Assembly (NCBI GenBank): GCA_041595355.1 | Contig: JBFHKO010000025.1 | Span: 1 to 19,375, forward strand | Source: JBFHKO01 sp041595355 | GTDB lineage: Bacteria; Pseudomonadota; Gammaproteobacteria; Enterobacterales; Aeromonadaceae | Direction: 5' to 3' | DNA length: 19,375 nt | Part shown: positions 8,112 through 14,675 of the stretch, piece after piece | Layout: every line of letters starts with the position of its first letter | Position numbering within the stretch: the stretch's first letter is position 1 | Program-made: the position numbers and the translations under genes | The notes under the pieces: model-generated | Told to the model about the DNA's origin: nothing | Databases searched by the model: none | What the model saw: the letters and a program-made list of their open reading frames with translations, nothing else

Positions 8112-9287
8112 ATGAACAACAACGAGATGGGAGCCCGCCTGGGCACAGCCCTGGCGCTGCTGCTCTGGGCTGCACAGGCTCTCAACCCGGTTCAGGCCGA
8201 GGCGGGCGAGCGGTTGCAGGCGCACCGGGTCAGCCCGGGCGACAACTGGCAACGGTTGGCCATGGATCTGAATATCAGCGTGCGCCAGCTCAAGGCGCGT
8301 TACAACCCGGAGCGGGGCGAGGGCCCTCTGGTGGTGGGTGAGCTCATCTGGCTGCCTGGCGAGCGGCATGCTGGCCCGTCACAGCCCTCGCAGGCGATCA
8401 AGTCCGCCCATGTCCCCAAGGTCGCGACGGCCCGGCAGGCCAAACCGGTTGCGCCAGCCCACCGGGCACGCGGTTTCAGGATAGATCCGGATCCCGGCAA
8501 GGCGACCGCCGCCGGCAGGCAGCTGGTCAGTCACTATCTGGAGCAGGGGGTGGGCGGACTGCGGGAGTCGGGTTGGGCTCCCTTGCGCTACATGCAGGTC
8601 AGCTACCGGCTGCCGCTGTTCAGCGAGCAGCCCCAATTTGGCGCCAGCAGCCTGATCCCGTTGACCGCCGGCCAGCGGCTGGGCTGGTTTCCCCAATATC
8701 AGTTTGATTACCGCCGTGAGCGCATCACCACCGGCATGGGCATGACCTATCAGACCTACCTGACCCCTGAATGGGTCGGCCGCTTCAACGGCAGCCTGGA
8801 CTACCAGCCGAGCCATGGTCATCAGCGAGCCAGTCTGGGGCTGGGCGTGGTGCGCCCCGGCTTCAGTCTGATGTTCAACGAGTACCTTCCCCTGAGCGAC
8901 TGGCAGGAGAGCGGGCGGCAGCGGCCGGCATCTGGACGGGATCTGCGGGCCGAGGCGGCCCTGCCCTTCGTCCCCTCCCTGAGCCTGGTGGGCAGTTACT
9001 ATGACTGGCAGGGGCGGGGACTCACGCTGTTCGGGGCGGGGGATGCCTATGCGGCAGCCAGCGCCGTCGATGTCGGCTTGCGGTTTCAGCCGTTCAGCAG
9101 CCTCAGCTTCGCCTGGGATCAACACCACAACAGCAAGGGGCGCAGTGCGGCCCGCTGGTGGTTGAATCTGAACCTCTCGCTGTCCGGTGACTGGCGACAG
9201 TGGTTCGATCAGGTGCTCAGCATCAATCAGTCCGATCTCTGCCAGCCGTTTCTGCGTCAGGGGGTCATGGTGCTGCAGGGGCGCTGA
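8112..9287 (+). CDS. Inverse autotransporter (intimin/invasin-type) with LysM domain and no passenger, 391 aa
   Basis: Probable outer-membrane beta-barrel protein. A signal peptide spans about residues 1-29 (hydrophobic GTALALLLWAAQAL, cleavage after VQA). A LysM peptidoglycan-binding domain follows at about 37-82 (HRVSPGDNWQRLA through ELIWLPG). A Pro/Ala-rich periplasmic linker runs to about 130. From about 135 to 365 the sequence resembles the intimin/invasin barrel: a helix before the barrel, then alternating aromatic/polar strands such as YQFDYRRERITTGMGMTY and WWLNLNLSLSGDW. The protein stops about 25 residues after the last strand, where larger relatives continue into Ig-like passenger domains. 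E. coli YchO is a comparable short member. AAGGGAG lies upstream of the ATG at 8112. It may be the last gene of an arcB-dgt transcript. Its ligand and role are unknown. Confidence 0.75.
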   Translation: MNNNEMGARLGTALALLLWAAQALNPVQAEAGERLQAHRVSPGDNWQRLAMDLNISVRQLKARYNPERGEGPLVVGELIWLPGERHAGPSQPSQAIKSAHVPKVATARQAKPVAPAHRARGFRIDPDPGKATAAGRQLVSHYLEQGVGGLRESGWAPLRYMQVSYRLPLFSEQPQFGASSLIPLTAGQRLGWFPQYQFDYRRERITTGMGMTYQTYLTPEWVGRFNGSLDYQPSHGHQRASLGLGVVRPGFSLMFNEYLPLSDWQESGRQRPASGRDLRAEAALPFVPSLSLVGSYYDWQGRGLTLFGAGDAYAAASAVDVGLRFQPFSSLSFAWDQHHNSKGRSAARWWLNLNLSLSGDWRQWFDQVLSINQSDLCQPFLRQGVMVLQGR

Positions 9288-9312
9288 GCCGTCGGCATGC
9301 CATCCTGGCTAG

Positions 9313-9813
9313 CTAGCCCAGACGGGCATAGCTGTGGTTGCAGAAGCTGGAGGTCACCGGTTGATGCAGCAGGTTGATGAGCAGTATGGCGCGCCGTTCG
9401 CCGTCCGGCTCCTGGTAAATGGCATCCAGGCCCATGAAGGGACCGGCCTTGATCACCACCCGCTCGCCTGCCTGGGGCGCCGTGCGCAGCAGGGCGCGGG
9501 CCTCATCGCTGTCTTCCTGGCTCATCAGCTGGTAGATGAGGGTCTTGGGGACCTGACTCCAGCCCCTGCCGAAGCGCACCATGTGGCTCAATCCCCGGGT
9601 GGAGCGCAGGCAGGTAGGGGGGTGCTCCTCCAGATCGACATGGATGAACAGGTAGTTGGGGAACATCGGCTCCTTCTGTCGGGTCAGCCGGCCGCGTACC
9701 TGGCGTTCGACTTCCACCTGCGGGTAGTAGCTGTCAATTCCTTGATTTTTAAGGTTTATCCTCGCGCGTTCTTCCTCGCGCCGCTTGCAGTAGGCCAGAT
9801 ACCACGTCTTCAT
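9313..9813 (-). CDS. rfaH: Transcription antiterminator RfaH (NusG paralogue), 166 aa
   Basis: RfaH binds RNA polymerase paused at ops elements. It suppresses termination and recruits ribosomes in long operons for LPS, capsule or pili. The N-terminus MKTWYLAYCKRREEERA, the FPNYLFIHVD segment near 53 and TRGLSHMVRFG near 73-83 fit RfaH better than housekeeping NusG. The C-terminal KOW/switch domain is at about 105-166 (GERVVIKAGPFMGLDAIYQEPDGE). E. coli RfaH is 162 aa. The start at 9813 matches the family's N-terminus; no clear Shine-Dalgarno sequence is visible before it, and an earlier ATG at 9846 adds only 11 unlikely residues. It is convergent with the autotransporter gene, 25 bp between stops, and lies downstream of the metQ terminator. 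Confidence 0.92.
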   Translation of the reverse strand: MKTWYLAYCKRREEERARINLKNQGIDSYYPQVEVERQVRGRLTRQKEPMFPNYLFIHVDLEEHPPTCLRSTRGLSHMVRFGRGWSQVPKTLIYQLMSQEDSDEARALLRTAPQAGERVVIKAGPFMGLDAIYQEPDGERRAILLINLLHQPVTSSFCNHSYARLG

Positions 9814-9874
9814 TCTGGGGTCCCGTGTTCTTATTTTGGTTGGCGGCATGCTGGCAGCATAGCTGCCGGGCATG

Positions 9875-9899
9875 AAAAAGGCCACGTTGCCGTGGCCTT
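9875..9899 (-). terminator. Intrinsic terminator of the metNIQ operon
   Basis: On the minus strand AAGGCCACG, a GCAA tetraloop and CGTGGCCTT form a perfect 9-bp stem leading into a run of five T. It lies 36 bp after the metQ stop. It separates the importer operon from rfaH, so rfaH probably has its own promoter in the 61 bp that follow or depends on read-through. Confidence 0.88.
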
Positions 9900-9934
9900 G
9901 GAAGGCGATTGCGCCATGCGCTGCCGAGGCGTTA

Positions 9935-10738
9935 TTACCAGCCCTTGACCACACCGCCATTGAACAGCTTGAGGGCGGCCTGATGGACTTCCTCGCTCTG
10001 GTAGGCTTGCACGAACTGTTTCACCTTCTCGTCCTGCTGGTTGTTTTCACGGGCGACGATGAGGTTGACGTAGGGAGACTCCTTGTCTTCCACGAACAGG
10101 CCATCACGGCTTGGCAGCAGGCCCAGCTGGGAGGCATAGGTGGTGTTGATGATGGCCAGATCCACGTCATCCAGAGAGCGCGGCAGCTGGGCGGCCTCCA
10201 GTTCGATCAGCTTCAGCTGCTTGGGGTTGGCGACCACATCCAGGACCGAGCCGGTGAGGCCCACCCCGTCTTTCAGGGTCAGCAGGCCCTGTTTTTCCAG
10301 CAGCAGCAGCGAGCGCCCCAGGTTGGTGGGATCGTTGGGCAGGGCGACCTTGGCACCATCGGCCAGCTGCGCCAGTTGGGTGATCTTCTTGGAATAACCG
10401 GCAATGGGGTAGACAAAGGTATTGCCCACCGGAACCAGCTTGTAGCCGCGATCCTGGATCTGGGCTTCCAGGTAAGGCAGATGCTGGAAGGCATTGACAT
10501 CGATACTGCCATCATTGAGGGCGATATTGGGGGTCACGTAGTCACTGAAGCTGACGATTTCGACGTCCAGATTGAACTTCTCCTTGGCCACCTGTTTGGC
10601 CACCTCCACCACCTGGGTTTCGAGTCCGGCGATGGCACCGACCTTGATGTGATGTTCCTGGGTCTCCTGACCGCAGGCGGTCAGCAGCACGGCGGCAGCC
10701 AGGGTGGCGGCCAGTGTTTTCAGTGAAGCGGTCATCAT
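9935..10738 (-). CDS. metQ: Methionine-binding lipoprotein MetQ, 267 aa
   Basis: Periplasmic substrate-binding lipoprotein of the MetNIQ methionine ABC importer. A lipoprotein signal peptide ends in the lipobox LTAC with Cys22 as the lipidated residue. The mature part has the NlpA/MetQ-family features: HHIKVGAIAGLETQVVEVA, FSDYVTPNIALNDGSIDVNAFQH and a C-terminal VKQFVQAYQSEEV helix. E. coli MetQ is 271 aa. GAAGGA lies about 5-6 bp before the first of two adjacent ATGs (10738). It is the third gene of the operon, starting 80 bp after metI, and is followed by a strong terminator. Confidence 0.95.
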   Translation of the reverse strand: MMTASLKTLAATLAAAVLLTACGQETQEHHIKVGAIAGLETQVVEVAKQVAKEKFNLDVEIVSFSDYVTPNIALNDGSIDVNAFQHLPYLEAQIQDRGYKLVPVGNTFVYPIAGYSKKITQLAQLADGAKVALPNDPTNLGRSLLLLEKQGLLTLKDGVGLTGSVLDVVANPKQLKLIELEAAQLPRSLDDVDLAIINTTYASQLGLLPSRDGLFVEDKESPYVNLIVARENNQQDEKVKQFVQAYQSEEVHQAALKLFNGGVVKGW

Positions 10739-10818
10739 TAAATTCCTTCAACAAGCAATGAGTATGAAATCGCAGAGCGGGCGAAGCCGAGAGCCGGAGC
10801 CCCGGTTTCGCCACGCCA

Positions 10819-11472
10819 TCAACGGTGGTCCACCCGTCTGACCAGGCGTTCACCCAGGCTCTGGATGAGCTGTACCAGCAGGACCAGTATCACCACGGTG
10901 ATCAGCATGACGACGGGATCGAAACGCTGGTAACCGTAGCGGATGCCCACATCCCCCAGACCGCCGCCGCCGATGGCGCCGGCCATGGCCGAATAGTTGA
11001 CCAGGGTGACCAGGGTGATGATGACGCCGTTGAGGATGCCGGGCAGGGCCTCGGGCAGCAGCACCTTGTGGATGATTTGCATGGGCGTGCCACCCATGGC
11101 CTGGGCGGCCTCCACCAGGCCGGCCGGCACCTCCATCAGGGCCCCTTCAATCAGGCGGGCGATGAAGGGGATGGCGGCCACGGTAAGCGGCACTATGGCG
11201 GCCAGGGTACCGATACTGGTGCCCACCACCAGGCGGGTGAAGGGGATGATGGCCACCAGCAGTATGATGAAGGGGACCGAGCGGCCGAGGTTGACCAGGG
11301 CGCCGAGCAGGCGGTTGAGCAGCGGGTTGGCCAGGATTTGGCCCGGCTTGCTTACATGCAGGGCGACCCCCAGGGGAATGCCGAGCAGGGCACTGAAGGC
11401 GGCGGAAACCAGCACCATCACCAGGGTCTCCCCCAGTGAGTGCAGCAGCAGATTAAGCATGGCGTCTGACAT
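10819..11472 (-). CDS. metI: Methionine ABC transporter permease MetI, 217 aa
   Basis: Inner-membrane permease of the methionine importer with five or so membrane helices, such as GETLVMVLVSAAFSALLGIPLGV, FIILLVAIIPF and VVMLITVVILVLLVQLI. The EAA loop that docks on the ATPase is EAAQAMGGTPMQIIHKVLLPEALPG near 130-155. The ATG at 11472 is chosen because GGAGGT lies 8 bp upstream and MSDAMLNLL matches the E. coli start MSEPMMWLL; the length of 217 aa then equals E. coli MetI. Its start overlaps the end of metN by 20 bp, implying translational coupling. Confidence 0.95.
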   Translation of the reverse strand: MSDAMLNLLLHSLGETLVMVLVSAAFSALLGIPLGVALHVSKPGQILANPLLNRLLGALVNLGRSVPFIILLVAIIPFTRLVVGTSIGTLAAIVPLTVAAIPFIARLIEGALMEVPAGLVEAAQAMGGTPMQIIHKVLLPEALPGILNGVIITLVTLVNYSAMAGAIGGGGLGDVGIRYGYQRFDPVVMLITVVILVLLVQLIQSLGERLVRRVDHR

Positions 11473-12496
11473 AGCCGAGTACCTCCACCTGGACGTTGTG
11501 TTCACGAAAGAAGGCTTCGGCCTGGGCGGTAGCCTCGGGCTCGCCAAACAGCTCGGCAAGCAGGAAGCCGAACTTCACGCCGCCGGCATATTCGATGTCG
11601 GCGCTGAGTATGGCCACGTCCACCGGGAAGCGGCGGCTGACCTCGGAGATGAGGGGCGCATCCACACTCTGACCGGTGAAACCCAGCCGCAGCAGCGGCA
11701 CGCTGTCGGTTTCCTGCTCAGCACTCAGGCGAGCCTGATACTCATCCGGGATCGGCAGATGAATGGTGGACGCAATGAACTGCCGGGCCAGCGGGCTGCG
11801 GGCATGGCTGAAGAACCAGGCCACGTCGCCCTGCTCGATGAGTTCGCCTGCGCTGATGATGGCCACCTTGTCGCAGATGCGCTTGACCACTTCCATCTCG
11901 TGGGTGATGAGCAGTATGGTCAGCCCCAGGCGCTGGTTTATCTCCTTCAGCAGCGCCAGTATCGACTGGGTGGTCTGAGGATCCAGCGCCGAGGTGGCCT
12001 CGTCACAGAGTAATACCTTGGGCTCGGGGGCCAGGGCGCGGGCAATGGCAACCCGCTGCTTCTGGCCACCCGACAGCTCGGCCGGGTAGGCATGGGCGCG
12101 CTCGCCAAGGCCCACCAGCTCCAGCAGGGACTGGACCCGGGCGCGGATAGCCGGCTTCTCCATGCCTGCCAGCTCCAGGGGCAGGGCCACGTTGTCGAAT
12201 ACGTTGCGGGAGGAGAGCAGGTTGAAATGCTGGAAGATCATGCCGATTTTGCGGCGTGCCAGCACCAGCTCCGGTGCGCTCAGGGCGGTCAGGGTCACGC
12301 CATCGACCTGCACGTCGCCTTCAGTGGGCCGCTCCAGCAGGTTGACGCAGCGGATCAGGGTGCTTTTGCCGGCCCCTGAGGCTCCTATGACACCAAAGAT
12401 CTCGCCCTTGGCGACCTGCAGATCGGTGGGCTTGAGAGCCTGTACGGCCTGGGCGCCCTGGCCATAGGTTTTCGAGATGCCACTTAGTTTTATCAT
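11453..12496 (-). CDS. metN: Methionine ABC transporter ATP-binding protein MetN, 347 aa
   Basis: ATPase that powers methionine import with MetI and MetQ. Walker A is GASGAGKST at 38-46, the Q-loop is MIFQHFNLL near 86-94, the signature is LSGGQKQ from 141, Walker B is VLLCDEATS from 161, and the switch histidine is His199 in LITHEM. After about residue 265 comes the NIL/ACT-like domain that in E. coli MetN binds methionine and shuts the transporter down (trans-inhibition). E. coli MetN is 343 aa. The ATG at 12496 begins the conserved MIKLSGISKTY; only a weak GGAA precedes it. First gene of the metNIQ operon, overlapping metI by 20 bp. Confidence 0.96.
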   Translation of the reverse strand: MIKLSGISKTYGQGAQAVQALKPTDLQVAKGEIFGVIGASGAGKSTLIRCVNLLERPTEGDVQVDGVTLTALSAPELVLARRKIGMIFQHFNLLSSRNVFDNVALPLELAGMEKPAIRARVQSLLELVGLGERAHAYPAELSGGQKQRVAIARALAPEPKVLLCDEATSALDPQTTQSILALLKEINQRLGLTILLITHEMEVVKRICDKVAIISAGELIEQGDVAWFFSHARSPLARQFIASTIHLPIPDEYQARLSAEQETDSVPLLRLGFTGQSVDAPLISEVSRRFPVDVAILSADIEYAGGVKFGFLLAELFGEPEATAQAEAFFREHNVQVEVLGYVRRHA

Positions 12497-12589
12497 GATA
12501 GTGTTCCGCGCTCATCCCAGCGCCTCTGTCTGAGCAGCGCCGGGTCTGTAGCGGATAGGCCTGTAAAAATGGGAATGAAACGGCAAAAG

Positions 12590-12618
12590 ATGCTAGGGGG
12601 TCGCAGGCGCGCTGTCAA
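12590..12618 (-). promoter_or_regulatory. Sigma-70 promoter of metNIQ
   Basis: On the minus strand a perfect -35 TTGACA (12618-12613) and a -10 TAGCAT (12595-12590) are spaced by 17 bp. Transcription would start near 12583, leaving a leader of about 87 nt before metN. A perfect 6-bp hairpin with arms CCGGCC and GGCCGG lies just upstream (12623-12637). No clear tandem MetJ boxes (AGACGTCT) overlap the promoter. Two AGAC words 16 bp apart lie in the leader but are too degenerate to call. Confidence 0.75.
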
Positions 12619-12675
12619 TGGCCCGGCCGCTGGCCGGATGGTCATGAGGCCAGGCTGCGGTGGGCCCAAGAACGA

Positions 12676-12695
12676 CGGGGCGCCAGGACGCCCCG
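12676..12695 (-). terminator. Probable intrinsic terminator of arcA
   Basis: Eight bases after the arcA stop, the minus strand forms a stem of CGGGGCG with CGCCCCG around a TCCTGG loop. It is followed by TCGTTCTT, which is only partly T-rich. Strong stem and weak T tract give moderate confidence. Confidence 0.6.
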
Positions 12696-12702
12696 CGGTG
12701 CA

Positions 12703-13422
12703 TCAGGCGTTTTCCAGATCGCCGCAGAAGCGGTAGCCCTCGCCATGGATGGTGGCGATGATCTCGGGGGTATCGGGCACGGACTCGAAGTGTTTGCGGA
12801 TGCGGCGTATGGTCACATCCACGGTTCTGTCGTGGGGCTTGAGCTCCCGCCCGGTCATCTTCAGCAACAGTTCGGCGCGGGTCTGGATCTGGCCGGGATG
12901 TTCGCAGAAGTGCAGCAGGGCCCGAAACTCGGAGCGGGGCAGACGATAGGCCTCACCCGCCGGATTGATCAGCGAGCGGCTGTTGATGTCCAGGACCCAG
13001 CCGTTGAAGTGGTAGCGCTCGGGCTGACTCTTGTCGCCGGTGCCGCCTTCCAGACGCAGGGTGCGACTCAGCAGATTGCGCGCGCGTATGGTCAACTCGC
13101 GGGGATTGAACGGCTTGGTGATGTAGTCGTCGGCCCCGATTTCCAGCCCCAGTATCTTGTCGACCTCGTTGTCCCGGCCGGTGAGAAACATGAGGGCCAT
13201 CTCGCCCTTCTCGCGCAGCTCGCGGGCCAGCAACAGGCCGTTCTTGCCCGGCAGGTTGATGTCCATGATCACCAGATTGATGTCGTGCTGGGACAGGGCT
13301 GCGTGCATCTCGTCGCCATCATTGGCTTCCAGGACCTGATAGCCTTCGGCTTGGAAGATGCTTTTCAGGGCATTGCGCGTCACGGGTTCGTCTTCGACGA
13401 TCAGAATCTGAGGTATATGCAT
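12703..13422 (-). CDS. arcA: Aerobic respiration control response regulator ArcA, 239 aa
   Basis: OmpR-family DNA-binding regulator phosphorylated through ArcB; under low oxygen it mainly represses respiratory and TCA genes. The receiver has the acidic pocket VEDE near 9-12, the phospho-acceptor Asp54 in VIMDINLPG, and the conserved Lys in DDYITKPFNP. The winged helix ends with HDRTVDVTIRRIRKHFE and ATIHGEGYRFCGDLE. Long stretches match E. coli ArcA (238 aa) as I remember it. The ATG at 13422 (MHIPQILIVEDE) fits the family; upstream in-frame codons to 13632 lie in the regulatory region. No good Shine-Dalgarno sequence is visible before it. The downstream hairpin suggests a single-gene transcript. 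Its cognate sensor gene arcB lies about 6 kb away in the same window. Confidence 0.97.
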   Translation of the reverse strand: MHIPQILIVEDEPVTRNALKSIFQAEGYQVLEANDGDEMHAALSQHDINLVIMDINLPGKNGLLLARELREKGEMALMFLTGRDNEVDKILGLEIGADDYITKPFNPRELTIRARNLLSRTLRLEGGTGDKSQPERYHFNGWVLDINSRSLINPAGEAYRLPRSEFRALLHFCEHPGQIQTRAELLLKMTGRELKPHDRTVDVTIRRIRKHFESVPDTPEIIATIHGEGYRFCGDLENA

Positions 13423-13508
13423 GGCCAGTACCGAGAAGTCAAAATCATTAACATAGTAACATCTACTGCCCCGGGCGGTGACGGGGAGAGGTTCGCTCGC
13501 CACAATTG

Positions 13509-13523
13509 TAACATTTAGTTGCG
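13509..13523 (-). promoter_or_regulatory. Candidate ArcA box near the arcA promoter
   Basis: The minus strand reads CGCAACTAAATGTTA, matching 11 of 15 bases of the ArcA consensus GTTAATTAAATGTTA. It overlaps a possible -10 TACAAT at 13510-13505, about 85 bp before the arcA start. A bound regulator there would be placed to repress. Confidence 0.4.
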
Positions 13524-13628
13524 TTGGGCATGCGATGGGTCCTTGCTCCGCCGGCGCAGGTGATTTCCGTTTGGATTCATCTGCCCGCAGCCTGGGGCGC
13601 GGGGGGCGAATGGGCGGCAGGGAATGTA

Positions 13629-13649
13629 TCAATTAACACCGACATAACA
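13629..13649 (-). promoter_or_regulatory. Candidate ArcA box with 11-bp direct repeats
   Basis: On the arcA strand TGTTA occurs twice with starts exactly 11 bp apart, the direct-repeat spacing described for phosphorylated ArcA sites. The second copy sits in TGTTAATTGA, which matches 9 of 10 bases of the ArcA core WGTTAATTAW. A weaker third word, TATTC, lies another 11 bp upstream. This suggests ArcA control of its own gene, of lasT, or both. Confidence 0.5.
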
Positions 13650-13687
13650 ATGGCCGAATAGACCCCGGCCGGCTTTTCCGGCGCTTG

Positions 13688-13703
13688 TTTGACCAGGGTC
13701 AAA
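13688..13703. promoter_or_regulatory. FNR/CRP-family-like palindrome
   Basis: TTTGACCAGGGTCAAA is an inverted repeat with 7-bp arms around AG. It contains TTGAC-N4-GTCAA, which differs from the FNR consensus TTGAT-N4-ATCAA by one base in each half. A run of six T follows on the plus strand. Because the stem is A/T-flanked and no gene ends before it on the plus strand, a protein site fits better than a terminator. Confidence 0.45.
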
Positions 13704-13826
13704 TTTTTTCGCCGTGCCGGAGCCCGGGTTCGGCACGCGCCCTCGGCGTGCCGGGAGGCCAGCCTGGCTGGCAATCCGGCCGTCAACAGGATAGATTGGC
13801 GGCCCATTCGACAGGGGAGAGTCCGC

Positions 13827-14528
13827 ATGCAGCTCTATTTCATCCTGATGGCACCTGCGCGGCCGGAAAATGTCGGCGCCGCCGCCCGGACCATGAAGAC
13901 CATGGGTTTTTCGCATCTTCGGCTGGTCGATAGCGAGGTGCACCGGCGCGAGGAGGCGCAGTGGGTGGCGCATGGCGCCCAGGAGATCCTGGCCGAGGCG
14001 CAGAGCTTCCCCGATCTGGCGTCGGCCCTCGCGGACATGGATCTGGTGATTGCCACCACGGCGCGCCAGCGCGGCCAGTTGCACTACTATCTCACGCCGG
14101 CCGAGGTGTGCGATCAGCTGCGCAGCAAATCCGGCCTGGCGCGGGTGGCGGTGCTGTTTGGCCGCGAGGATTCCGGGCTCAGCAATGCCGAGCTGGCGCA
14201 GGCGGATCTGATCAGCTATCTGCCGCTGCGGGTGAGCTACCCATCGCTGAATCTGGGCCAGGCCATCATGCTCTACGCCTACGAGCTTAGCCGGCTGCTG
14301 GATGACGGCGGGGCCCTGGCCATGCCGGCTCCCGGAAGCGAGGCGGCAGAGCCCGCCGCCGTGCATGCCCTGCAGCAGCGGGCGGCACAGATACTCGGTA
14401 AAATCGGGGTATCTGAAGATGAAAAGCTGCAGCATTGGGTGAAAGCGCGGATACCCATGCTGCCACAGCGCGATCTCAACCTGCTGCATCTGCTGTGCAA
14501 GGATCTGGCGCGGGCACTGGAAAAATGA
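13827..14528 (+). CDS. lasT: SPOUT-family RNA methyltransferase LasT/YjtD, 233 aa
   Basis: Predicted SAM-dependent tRNA/rRNA 2'-O-ribose methyltransferase of the TrmJ/TrmH branch; the E. coli homologue's substrate is not firmly known to me. The SPOUT knot motifs are present: NVGAAARTMKTMGF near 14-27, LFGREDSGLSNAEL near 110-123 and YPSLNLGQAIMLYAYEL near 134-150. The C-terminal helical region (EDEKLQHWVKARIP onward) resembles TrmJ-type proteins. E. coli LasT is 228 aa. The ATG at 13827 is preceded by GGGGAGAG and begins the conserved MQLYFILMAPARPENVG. As in E. coli it lies between arcA and the thr leader. Confidence 0.9.
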   Translation: MQLYFILMAPARPENVGAAARTMKTMGFSHLRLVDSEVHRREEAQWVAHGAQEILAEAQSFPDLASALADMDLVIATTARQRGQLHYYLTPAEVCDQLRSKSGLARVAVLFGREDSGLSNAELAQADLISYLPLRVSYPSLNLGQAIMLYAYELSRLLDDGGALAMPAPGSEAAEPAAVHALQQRAAQILGKIGVSEDEKLQHWVKARIPMLPQRDLNLLHLLCKDLARALEK

Positions 14529-14536
14529 GGAAGAGG

Positions 14537-14565
14537 TTGACACTGCAGCCCCAATCCCGTATTGG
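14537..14565 (+). promoter_or_regulatory. Promoter of the threonine operon
   Basis: A perfect -35 TTGACA (14537-14542) begins 9 bp after the lasT stop. With a 17-bp spacer the -10 would be TATTGG (14560-14565), which is poor. An extended -10-like TGGTATGCA begins at 14563. Position and the -35 are convincing; the exact -10 is uncertain. Confidence 0.6.
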
Positions 14566-14600
14566 TATGCAGGTTAACTCACACAGGTTCCAGAGACGTC

Positions 14601-14675
14601 ATGCTGTCTATCGTCACCCGTACCATCACCGTGATTATTACCGGCACCACCTGGGGTGGTACTGGCGCGGGCTGA
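14601..14675 (+). CDS. thrL: thr operon leader peptide, 24 aa
   Basis: A short ORF too small for routine calling. It begins MLSIVTRTITVIITGTT and ends GTGAG, resembling E. coli ThrL, which ends GNGAG. Seven of 24 residues are threonine and four are isoleucine, the two amino acids that control this operon by attenuation. It also has one tryptophan, Trp18, absent from the E. coli peptide. It sits between a promoter and a 13-bp terminator hairpin just before thrA, the layout of an attenuated operon. The Shine-Dalgarno sequence is weak (AGAG). Confidence 0.92.
   Translation: MLSIVTRTITVIITGTTWGGTGAG

Larger units (their letters stand above)
13423..13826. promoter_or_regulatory. 404-bp divergent regulatory region between arcA and lasT
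   Basis: I see no gene here. On the arcA strand are several TGTTA words: at 13649-13645 and 13638-13634 (exactly 11 bp apart), at 13513-13509, and a closer pair at 13461-13457 and 13453-13449. A TACAAT that could be an arcA -10 (13510-13505) overlaps the 13513-13509 copy, but I found no matching -35. An FNR-like palindrome lies at 13688-13703 and a hairpin-forming repeat at 13713-13737. E. coli arcA also has a long, multi-promoter upstream region with FNR and ArcA input, so a similar role is inferred. The lasT promoter could not be placed. Confidence 0.6.

Noticed and set aside
9307..9318. GGCTAGCTAGCC palindrome at the rfaH stop as a bidirectional terminator
   Set aside because: Self-complementary without a usable loop and with no T tract on either strand.
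11525..11535. GGCGGTAGCCT resembling an RfaH ops element
   Set aside because: It lies antisense inside metN, not in a leader, and no operon starts downstream on that strand.
12525..12552. AGAC words in the metN leader as MetJ boxes
   Set aside because: They match only about half of AGACGTCT and are not in adjacent 8-bp register at the promoter.
13688..13709. TTTGACC/GGTCAAA hairpin followed by six T as an intrinsic terminator
   Set aside because: The stem has a minimal loop and few GC pairs, and no plus-strand gene ends upstream of it; a protein-binding palindrome fits better.
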